Shown one piece after another: positions 58,023 through 64,000 of a stretch of DNA of 64,000 nucleotides. The DNA lies in contig NZ_CP011524.1 of NCBI RefSeq assembly GCF_004154955.1, forward strand, positions 992,001 through 1,056,000, read 5' to 3'. A program made the translations under genes and the position numbers. Source of the DNA: Intestinimonas butyriciproducens (GTDB taxonomy: Bacteria; Bacillota; Clostridia; Oscillospirales; Oscillospiraceae). Within the stretch, counting starts at the first letter, position 1, and each line of letters starts with the position of its first letter. The notes beneath the pieces were generated by a model. That model did not search any database. It was not told the origin of the DNA and worked only from the letters and a program-made list of their open reading frames with translations.

Positions 58023-58883
58023 TTGTCCGATATTCTGCCCTTGGAAAGTACTTCACCTGAGGAAGTCACCGAGACCTTTGAAAAGATATCCAGCTCCATG
58101 ACGTGGAGCAAGGCGCTGTATGTGGCGCTGCTGTTTGTCATCTGTGTGGTGGGGATGCGGCTGGTCATCAGTATTTTGGACCGAACGATGACCCGCCTGC
58201 GGATCGAGCCCACAGTCCACAAGTTTACGCGCTCGTGCTTGAAAGTCATCATGTGGATGGTGACGCTTCTTGTTTTGGCCGGATATATCGGCATCCCTGT
58301 GGATTCCTTTGTGGCCGTGCTGGGGATCATCGGCGTGGCGCTCTCCCTCGCGCTGCAGGGCATTTTGTCCAATCTGGCCGGTGGTATCATGGTCATGGTG
58401 TCCAAGCCCTTTGCCGTGGGGGACTATGTGGATGCAGCGGGACTCTCCGGTACGGTGGCGGAGATCGGACTTGTCTATACCAGGCTGAAGACCATTGACA
58501 ACAAGATCATCTTCGTGCCCAATGGAGAGATTTCCGGTGAGAAAATCACCAACTATAACAGTCAGGACCGGCGCAGAGTAGACCTCTCCTTTGCCGTGTC
58601 CTACGAAGATGATCCGGAACGGGTTAAACAGGTCATGCGGGAGGTCGTGGGGGCCCATCCCAAGGCGCTGTTTACGCCGGAGCCTTTTGTCCGCACCACA
58701 GCGCTGGGGGACAGCAGCGTGAGCTATACCCTGAGGGTTTGGTGTGCCACGGAGGACTATTGGGAGCTTTATTATGATCTGCTGGAACAGGTCCGGGCCG
58801 CTTTTGACCGGAACGGCATCGGGCTGACCTATAACCACCTGAATGTCCATCTGATCTCAAATCCGGTGGAGAAGGACCGCTGA
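58023..58883 (+). CDS. MscS-type mechanosensitive channel
   Basis: A 286-residue small-conductance mechanosensitive channel that releases ions on osmotic downshock. Three membrane helices end in the pore-lining TM3 (VALSLALQGILSNLAGGIMVMVSKPFAVGDYV), followed by the beta domain with NKIIFVPNGEISGEKITNY and the alpha/beta vestibule. Start TTG at 58023 is 8 nt after AAGGAGG; the frame is open upstream, but that part is leader. Confidence 0.92.
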   Translation: MSDILPLESTSPEEVTETFEKISSSMTWSKALYVALLFVICVVGMRLVISILDRTMTRLRIEPTVHKFTRSCLKVIMWMVTLLVLAGYIGIPVDSFVAVLGIIGVALSLALQGILSNLAGGIMVMVSKPFAVGDYVDAAGLSGTVAEIGLVYTRLKTIDNKIIFVPNGEISGEKITNYNSQDRRRVDLSFAVSYEDDPERVKQVMREVVGAHPKALFTPEPFVRTTALGDSSVSYTLRVWCATEDYWELYYDLLEQVRAAFDRNGIGLTYNHLNVHLISNPVEKDR

Positions 58884-58903
58884 AAAAGAGGAGTGATTGA
58901 TTT

Positions 58904-59461
58904 ATGTATGAAGACTACGCGCTGGCCGGAAAGGGACTCAAAACACTGTTTTTATCTGAAATCGTGGGCTTGATCGCCACAGTGCTGAGCGGCGTGGCAC
59001 TGGTGGGCAGCCTAGCGGGACTGGCGGGTCTGATCCTGGGACTTGTGGGCCTTCACACCGCGTCCCCCACCCATCCCTATTTTAAAAATGCGTTCTTTAC
59101 CTCGGTCGGCAATATTGTGGCCAACTTTTTGGGCGCATTGCTCGGGGAAAGCGGCTTTTTCTCCGGTATATTGAGTATTTGCAGCGGTATTCTGGGATTG
59201 TTGACCGTATACTATGTCTGTATGGCGGCTTCCCATCTGCTCTCTGCCAAGGGGGATCAGGCCTGTGCAGACAAGGGGGGAACCGTCTGGAAGCTGTACG
59301 CCGTGTGTACGCTAGTATCCATTGTCTGCGCTGTGCTGGTCCTGGTGCCGATCATCAACATTGCGGCCGCCCTGCTGCTGATTATAGTGGCGCTGGTCAT
59401 GTTCGTGGCTGGCATCCTGTACTTGGTGTTTCTCTATCAAGCATCCCAGTCGCTCCAATAG
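58904..59461 (+). CDS. Multi-spanning membrane protein, unknown
   Basis: A 185-residue protein with four or five hydrophobic helices; the second is Gly/Leu-rich (GVALVGSLAGLAGLILGLVGL) and the last pair is VSIVCAVLVLVPIINIAAALLLI. It starts 20 nt after the channel gene on the same strand. I cannot name the family. It resembles small Clostridia membrane proteins often near channels. Confidence 0.65.
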   Translation: MYEDYALAGKGLKTLFLSEIVGLIATVLSGVALVGSLAGLAGLILGLVGLHTASPTHPYFKNAFFTSVGNIVANFLGALLGESGFFSGILSICSGILGLLTVYYVCMAASHLLSAKGDQACADKGGTVWKLYAVCTLVSIVCAVLVLVPIINIAAALLLIIVALVMFVAGILYLVFLYQASQSLQ

Positions 59462-59472
59462 GCAGAAGAAAA

Positions 59473-59504
59473 CGGCGCGGCGCTCATTTATGAGCGCCGC
59501 GCCG
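59473..59504. terminator. Terminator shared by 58904 (+) and 59990 (-)
   Basis: A 15-bp perfect stem CGGCGCGGCGCTCAT and complement with a 2-nt loop. On the minus strand it is followed by TTTTCTTC; on the plus strand by a weaker CTGTTATCC. Confidence 0.8.
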
Positions 59505-59507
59505 CTG

Positions 59508-59990
59508 TTATCCAGGCATGGCCAGTCCGTGGATGAAGCCGCCCAGTTGGCTGGAGAGGACTTCGCCACCGACCACGGTGTTTTTGTAGATCAGCAGACC
59601 GGCCTGGACGCCGGTCTCTCCTGTGGGATAATTGGATATCTCGTAAGTATAGCGTTTGACCCGCTTGCCCTTGTATTTTTCCAGGTCAAAGCCTTGGCCG
59701 GACTGGAGGGAGAGGTACTGGGTATAGGTCTCGTCAAATTCCTCAGGGATGGCCAGCTCTTCTACAGAGAGCGGGTCGGCGGAGACCTGCCAGCCGTAGC
59801 TCTCCAGATAGGCGATCCTGTCCTCATTGGTTTTGATGCCCTTGGGGCTGGCCGGGGCGGGAGAGACCGCGTCCACTCCCCTGGCGGACAGTACCCCGCC
59901 CACCAGAGCCACGGCGCCACAGAGCACCACGATAGCGGCCACGCCCGCAACAAGTCTCCCACGGCGCAGTTTGGCGGTCCAGATAAACAC
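59508..59990 (-). CDS. DUF4830 membrane-anchored protein
   Basis: A 160-residue protein with one N-terminal membrane helix (LVAGVAAIVVLCGAVALVGGVL) and an external DUF4830 domain of unknown role. The domain pattern is LESYGWQVSADPLSVEELAIP, QGFDLEKYKGKRVKRYTYEI and VVGGEVLSSQLGGFIHGL. Start GTG at 59990 follows GGAAGGAG. Divergent from the pseudouridine synthase gene. Confidence 0.82.
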   Translation of the reverse strand: MFIWTAKLRRGRLVAGVAAIVVLCGAVALVGGVLSARGVDAVSPAPASPKGIKTNEDRIAYLESYGWQVSADPLSVEELAIPEEFDETYTQYLSLQSGQGFDLEKYKGKRVKRYTYEISNYPTGETGVQAGLLIYKNTVVGGEVLSSQLGGFIHGLAMPG

Positions 59991-60048
59991 AGCGCAACGC
60001 TCCTTCCATTTCTTTTCGGGTTATTTGTATGTGCAGGAGTCCCCGGGT

Positions 60049-60816
60049 ATGATACAATATTACAAAAAGGACAAGGAGCGAGGCTCCGGAGGGGAGTGGA
60101 TTCTGATCGAGCGGCTGGACAAAATTCTGGCGGGAACAGGCCGATGGTCCCGGCGGGAGGCCGGAGAACTGGTACGGGCCGGGCGTGTGGAGGCGGCCGG
60201 GGCGGTGGCGCGGCGCCCGGAGGAAAAGTATGAGCGGGAGGGGCTGGACCTGCGCGTGGACGGAGAGCAGGTCTGCGGGGAGCGATATGTCTATCTGATG
60301 CTCCACAAGCCGGCGGGACTGCTCTCCGCCACGGAGGACCCCAGGCAGCCCACCGTGCTGGAGCTGCTGCCGGAGCATCTCAGGCGGGTGGGACTGTTTC
60401 CGGTGGGGCGGTTGGACAAGGATACGGAGGGTCTGCTCCTCCTCACCAACGACGGCCCGCTGGGGCACCGCCTTCTCGCGCCCGCGCGTCATGTGGACAA
60501 AGTGTACTTTGTCCGCGCCGCGGGGCGTCTGGATGAGGAGGACGCCGCGGCCTTCCGCGCGGGCATGATGCTGGGGGATGGGCTGCGCTGCCTGCCGGCG
60601 GAGCTGAAGCTGCTCCCGGAGCCGGATGCCGGCCTTGTTACCCTGCGGGAGGGGAAATACCATCAGGTCAAGCGGATGCTCGCGGCCAGGGGAAAGCCGG
60701 TGCTCTACCTGAAAAGGCTCTCTATGGGACCGCTGGAGTTGGACCCGGAATTGGTGACCGGAGGCTGGAGACCTCTGACGGAGGAGGAGCGGAAGAGGTT
60801 GAAGGAATTGGAATAA
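60049..60816 (+). CDS. RsuA/RluB-family pseudouridine synthase
   Basis: A 255-residue rRNA pseudouridine synthase, probably for 16S or 23S rRNA. An S4 domain is N-terminal (ERLDKILAGTGRWSRREAGEL), and the catalytic motif GRLDKDTEGLLLLTNDG holds the Asp nucleophile. Start choice is uncertain: ATG at 60049 has CAGGAG upstream, but a promoter-like TATGAT overlaps it, so translation could start further down near a second GGAGGGGAG (60079-60088) at a non-ATG codon. Confidence 0.87.
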   Translation: MIQYYKKDKERGSGGEWILIERLDKILAGTGRWSRREAGELVRAGRVEAAGAVARRPEEKYEREGLDLRVDGEQVCGERYVYLMLHKPAGLLSATEDPRQPTVLELLPEHLRRVGLFPVGRLDKDTEGLLLLTNDGPLGHRLLAPARHVDKVYFVRAAGRLDEEDAAAFRAGMMLGDGLRCLPAELKLLPEPDAGLVTLREGKYHQVKRMLAARGKPVLYLKRLSMGPLELDPELVTGGWRPLTEEERKRLKELE

Positions 60817-60867
60817 TTTCCACGAGCACCCCTTCGGCATTTTTCACAAAAAAATACGTTTTCCCTA

Positions 60868-60896
60868 TTGAAAAGGGAGAAAAAAACCAGTATAAT
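60868..60896 (+). promoter_or_regulatory. Sigma-A promoter of the CdaR-like regulator
   Basis: TTGAAA (60868-60873), 17-nt A-rich spacer, TATAAT (60891-60896), about 75 nt before the gene. Confidence 0.85.
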
Positions 60897-60970
60897 AGAA
60901 AGGCCGGGTCTGAAAAGAACCGCGGTGTTGAGAGATTAAGCGCCGCAGGCGCATAGAAGGGGGCAAAGCG

Positions 60971-62062
60971 ATGTCCAGCCGGGTTTTCCAGAGTGTGGTT
61001 TTGCAAATGAAGGACAGTACCGACCGTGCCATCGGCGTGATTGATTCTGAGGGAACGGTGGTAGCTTGCAATGAACTGACCTGTATTGGAGAGAAGTGGA
61101 CGGGAGCGGTCGAAGCGATCAACGAGGCCGACACGGAACTGGTGGCCTTTGACGGCAATACGTTCAAACCGCTGGCAGGGTGGAGCTCTCAGTTTGATTA
61201 CGCAGCCTTTGCACGCGGGGAGGACGATGCGGCCCGCATGGTATGCTCCATGGCCGCAGTGGCCCTCAACGGCGCCAAGGCCTACTATGAAGAAAAGCAC
61301 GACAAGGCCACTTTTGTCAAGAGCATCATCTCCGACAATATTTTGCTGGGGGATATCTATGTCCGGGCCAAGGAGCTCCACTTCACCTCCGAGGCGCCCC
61401 GGGCGGTGTTCCTGGTCCGCCAGGTGGGCACTACGGATATGGCCGCGATTGACGTGGTACAGTCCCTCTTCCCCGACAAACAGGTGGACTTTGTCCTGTC
61501 CATCAATGAGACGGATATCGCCCTCATTAAGCAGCTCTCCGACGGCACGGAGAGTAAGGATCTCTATAAGGTGGCCGAGCAGGTGGAGGCCGCGCTGAGG
61601 TCGGAGCTCAATCTCAAGGTCGTGATCGGCGTGGGCACCATCGTGACCCACATCCGGGAGTTGGCACGTGCTTACAAGGAGGCCCAGGTGGCCATCGACG
61701 TGGGCAAGGTGTTTGACACAGAGAAGTCCATCATCAACTATGAGAATTTGGGGATCGGGCGTCTCATCTATCAGCTCCCGACCACCCTGTGTGAGATGTT
61801 CCTCCAGGAGGTCTTTAAGAAGAACCCCATCGACTCCCTGGATCAGGAGACGCTGTTCACCATCAATAAGTTCTTTGAAAACAATCTGAACGTCTCGGAG
61901 ACCGCACGCAAGCTCTTTGTCCACCGAAATACCCTGGTATACCGGCTGGAAAAGATCAAAAAGCTCACCGGGCTGGACCTGCGGGAGTTTGACGACGCCA
62001 TCACCTTTAAGGTGGCGCTGATGGTCAAGAAATATCTGGTGTCCAGGGGCATCGAATCCTGA
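60971..62062 (+). CDS. CdaR/PucR-family transcription regulator
   Basis: A 363-residue regulator. An N-terminal sensor part (about 1-120) begins MSSRVFQSVVLQMKDSTDRA and holds SEGTVVACN. A GGDEF-like middle segment with LNLKVVIGVGTIVTHIRELARAYKEAQVAIDVG follows. The C-terminal PucR-type helix-turn-helix ends NNLNVSETARKLFVHRNTLVYRLEKIKKLTGLDLREFDD. AAGGGGG precedes the ATG. Ligand and targets are unknown. It stands alone, upstream of ftsEX. Confidence 0.88.
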   Translation: MSSRVFQSVVLQMKDSTDRAIGVIDSEGTVVACNELTCIGEKWTGAVEAINEADTELVAFDGNTFKPLAGWSSQFDYAAFARGEDDAARMVCSMAAVALNGAKAYYEEKHDKATFVKSIISDNILLGDIYVRAKELHFTSEAPRAVFLVRQVGTTDMAAIDVVQSLFPDKQVDFVLSINETDIALIKQLSDGTESKDLYKVAEQVEAALRSELNLKVVIGVGTIVTHIRELARAYKEAQVAIDVGKVFDTEKSIINYENLGIGRLIYQLPTTLCEMFLQEVFKKNPIDSLDQETLFTINKFFENNLNVSETARKLFVHRNTLVYRLEKIKKLTGLDLREFDDAITFKVALMVKKYLVSRGIES

Positions 62063-62187
62063 AAAAGAAATCACAAGATGACCAGCGGCGGAGGCGGACC
62101 TTCGTCCTACCGTGTCCCGGCTAACAGATCTGGTAGGGCGGGTGGGGCCCCGCCGCTCGTTTGTGTCCAAATGTGTGAGGATTGCCA

Positions 62188-62877
62188 ATGATTCGACTCA
62201 TAGATGTACAAAAGACATATGACAACGGCACCCGTGCCCTGAAAGGGGTGTCCATGCGCATTGAGGACGGGGAGTTTGTCTTCCTGGTGGGGCCTTCCGG
62301 GTCCGGGAAGTCGACCATCCTCAAGCTCATCACTGGCGAGGTGAGCTGCACCGAAGGGCGGCTGATGGTGAACGGCTATAACCTCAACAACATTCACGTC
62401 CGACAGATCCCTTACCTGCGCCGCACGCTGGGCGTCATCTTCCAGGATTTCAGGCTCATCGAGAAAAAGACGGTGGAGGAGAACCTCACGTTTGTCATGC
62501 GGGTGGTGGGTGCTTCTCCGCGGGAGATCCGGAAGCGGGTGTCTTATGTGCTGCAACTGGTGGGCTTGGATCATAAGGGCGACCGCCTGCCCACCGAGCT
62601 TTCCGGAGGGGAGCAGCAGCGCGTAGCCATTGCCAGGGCCCTGGTGAACAATCCACAGGTCATCGTTGCCGACGAGCCTACCGGAAACCTGGACCCCCAG
62701 CGTTCCCTGGAGATCATGATGCTGTTGGAAAAGATCAACGAGCTGGGCACCACCGTTCTGGTGGTCACCCATGAGAAAGAGCTGGTCAACCGCTTTTCCA
62801 AACGGGTGGTGGCCATTGAGAACGGCAGGATCATCAGCGACGGGATGGGTGGTTATTACAACAATGAATCAGTATAA
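62188..62877 (+). CDS. ftsE: Cell division ATP-binding protein FtsE
   Basis: A 229-residue ABC ATPase that powers FtsX and activates wall hydrolases during division. Walker A GPSGSGKST, signature LSGGEQQR, Walker B VIVADEPTGNLD. The ATG at 62188 has GAGGA 6 nt upstream; the TTG 6 bases earlier overlaps that site. ftsX overlaps its last 14 bases. Confidence 0.96.
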   Translation: MIRLIDVQKTYDNGTRALKGVSMRIEDGEFVFLVGPSGSGKSTILKLITGEVSCTEGRLMVNGYNLNNIHVRQIPYLRRTLGVIFQDFRLIEKKTVEENLTFVMRVVGASPREIRKRVSYVLQLVGLDHKGDRLPTELSGGEQQRVAIARALVNNPQVIVADEPTGNLDPQRSLEIMMLLEKINELGTTVLVVTHEKELVNRFSKRVVAIENGRIISDGMGGYYNNESV

Positions 62878-63760
62878 CATGGGTTATCACCTGAAGGAGG
62901 GCTTCCGCAGTATCTTTACCCACGGCCTGATGTCCTTTGCGGCTGTGTGTATGATCGTGGCCTGCCTGATCATCATGGGCTCATTTTCCCTGGTGGCCGT
63001 CAATCTGGACAATACGCTGGGGGACCTGGAGGCCCAGAACGAGTTCACCGCCTATGTGGACGAATCTCTCACTGAGGAGCAGGCCAAAGCCCTCCAGGGC
63101 AAGCTGGAGCGCCTCGCCAATATCTCTTCCGCCACCTTTGTGGACCGGCAGGCCGCCATGGACCAGTATGTGGAACGCTATGCCGACAGCGAGAACAAGG
63201 ACCTCTTTGAGGACCTGCCGGAAAACACACTCCGCCACCGCTACCGCATCCATGTGGTGGAGATCGAGAAGATGGGGGAGACGGTGAAGGCGGTGGAGCA
63301 GATCTCCGGCATCGCAAAGGTCACGGCTTCGCTGGATATTGCAGACGGCTTTGTCACCCTGCGCAATATGGCCGGTGCGGTGGCGTGGATCCTGATCGCT
63401 ATGCTGCTGATCATCTCCCTCTTTATCATTGCAAACACCATCAAGCTGGCCACCTTCCACCGCCGGGAGGAGATCGCCATTATGAAGATGTGCGGCGCGA
63501 CCAATTGGTTCGTCCGCTGGCCCTTTATTTTTGAGGGCATGATCCTGGGCCTTTTGGGTGCGGTGCTGGCGTTCTTCCTGCAATGGGGCATCTACAGCCT
63601 TATCGTAAGCGCCATCTCCGAACAGGGGGGCCTGCAGCTCATCGCCATCGTTCCATTTCAAACGCTGGCGGCCCGTGTGCTGGGCGCCTTTGTTGCTGCC
63701 GGCCTAGCCATCGGCGCCTGCGGAAGCCTGATGGCCATTCGGAAATTCCTTCAGGTTTGA
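62864..63760 (+). CDS. ftsX: Cell division protein FtsX
   Basis: A 298-residue membrane partner of FtsE. It has a cytoplasmic start MNQYNMGYHLKEGFRSIF, TM1, an extracytoplasmic domain (about 55-170), and three C-terminal helices with the REEIAIMKMCGATNWFV loop. It overlaps ftsE by 14 bases, suggesting translational coupling. Confidence 0.95.
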   Translation: MNQYNMGYHLKEGFRSIFTHGLMSFAAVCMIVACLIIMGSFSLVAVNLDNTLGDLEAQNEFTAYVDESLTEEQAKALQGKLERLANISSATFVDRQAAMDQYVERYADSENKDLFEDLPENTLRHRYRIHVVEIEKMGETVKAVEQISGIAKVTASLDIADGFVTLRNMAGAVAWILIAMLLIISLFIIANTIKLATFHRREEIAIMKMCGATNWFVRWPFIFEGMILGLLGAVLAFFLQWGIYSLIVSAISEQGGLQLIAIVPFQTLAARVLGAFVAAGLAIGACGSLMAIRKFLQV

Positions 63761-63794
63761 GTTCCACCCCTCCCTCGTGAAAGGAGAAGATCCC

Positions 63795-64000
63795 GTGTCC
63801 AATCCGAAGCAGAACACAAAGCAGAGAAGACCCAGGCGCGACTGGCACAAGACGGTTGTGGCCCTGCTGGCGCTGCTGATGGCGCTCCTGATGATCCTGC
63901 CCATGATCACAGTGGTGTTCCAGACCGCGGGCGCCGTCAGTCAGGAGGAGCTGCAGGAGCAGATCAACGCGGGGAAATCACAGGCCGCCGACTTGAATGC
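63795..64000 (+). CDS. FtsEX-linked murein hydrolase activator (partial)
   Basis: The first 68 residues of a protein cut by the window end. A basic start (MSNPKQNTKQRRPRRDWHK) is followed by one membrane helix (TVVALLALLMALLMILPMI) and the beginning of a coiled coil (GAVSQEELQEQINAGKSQAADLN). This is the layout of EnvC/PcsB-like coiled-coil peptidase M23 proteins that FtsEX activates. GTG start after AAAGGAGAAG. The catalytic domain is not visible. Confidence 0.7.
   Translation, partial: MSNPKQNTKQRRPRRDWHKTVVALLALLMALLMILPMITVVFQTAGAVSQEELQEQINAGKSQAADLN

Overview
The window is GC-rich, tightly packed DNA from a low-diversity set of Firmicutes gene families: an SLH-anchored surface protein, a CdaR/PucR-type regulator, ftsEX followed by a coiled-coil exporter-linked hydrolase activator, S7 and S12 of Firmicutes length, strong AAGGAGG ribosome sites, and frequent TTG and GTG starts. 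The best guess is an anaerobic gut Clostridium relative of the Oscillospiraceae type (Flavonifractor, Lawsonibacter or Intestinimonas-like). That placement is inference from gene style; no rRNA gene is present to confirm it.

Layout. 1-2.2 kb: an APC permease (cut by the window edge), a hotdog thioesterase and tRNA-Leu(CAA), all on the minus strand. 2.3-6 kb: a lipoprotein plus an OmpR-type response regulator and its histidine kinase. 6-12.2 kb: a housekeeping operon DUF1385 - prmC - recA - recX - nitroreductase - rimO - pgsA, with a consensus promoter and a shared terminator. 12.2-15 kb: a zinc-ribbon protein and a three-gene membrane/secreted unit of unknown role. 15-22.3 kb: leuS, a Cys-tailed coiled-coil protein, an EamA transporter, an SH3-NlpC/P60 cell-wall hydrolase, a small conserved protein and a B12-binding radical SAM protein. 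22.4-27.6 kb: a 1155-residue SLH surface protein and a polytopic glycosyltransferase-like protein. 27.9-35.5 kb: rpoB and rpoC.

36.7-52.6 kb holds the most striking feature. It is a complete contractile tail cluster of the PBSX/diffocin type: terminator, sheath, tube, frameshifted chaperone, tape measure, LysM and gpD-like hub proteins, baseplate J, two tail-fibre cassettes, lysin, holin and XhlA. It lies exactly between rpoC and the L7Ae-like/rpsL genes, which are normally neighbours. Both flanks are inside the window and no head, portal, terminase, integrase or repressor gene is present, so it looks like an R-type tailocin fixed in the rif-str locus rather than a prophage. A minus-strand membrane gene with its own promoter and terminator sits inside it.

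53-58 kb: L7Ae-like K-turn protein, rpsL, rpsG, fusA and tuf, driven by a new consensus promoter just right of the tail cluster; tuf has its own promoter. 58-64 kb: an MscS channel, a membrane protein, a DUF4830 protein, an RsuA-type pseudouridine synthase, a CdaR-like regulator, ftsE, ftsX and the start of the ftsEX-linked hydrolase activator.

Non-coding signals include many sigma-A type promoters with exact 17-nt spacers, intrinsic terminators, a duplicated ~115-nt RNA-like element, repeats with a variable hairpin inside the tail cluster, and two face-to-face promoters upstream of rpoB. All calls come from reading the sequence; no database search was run.
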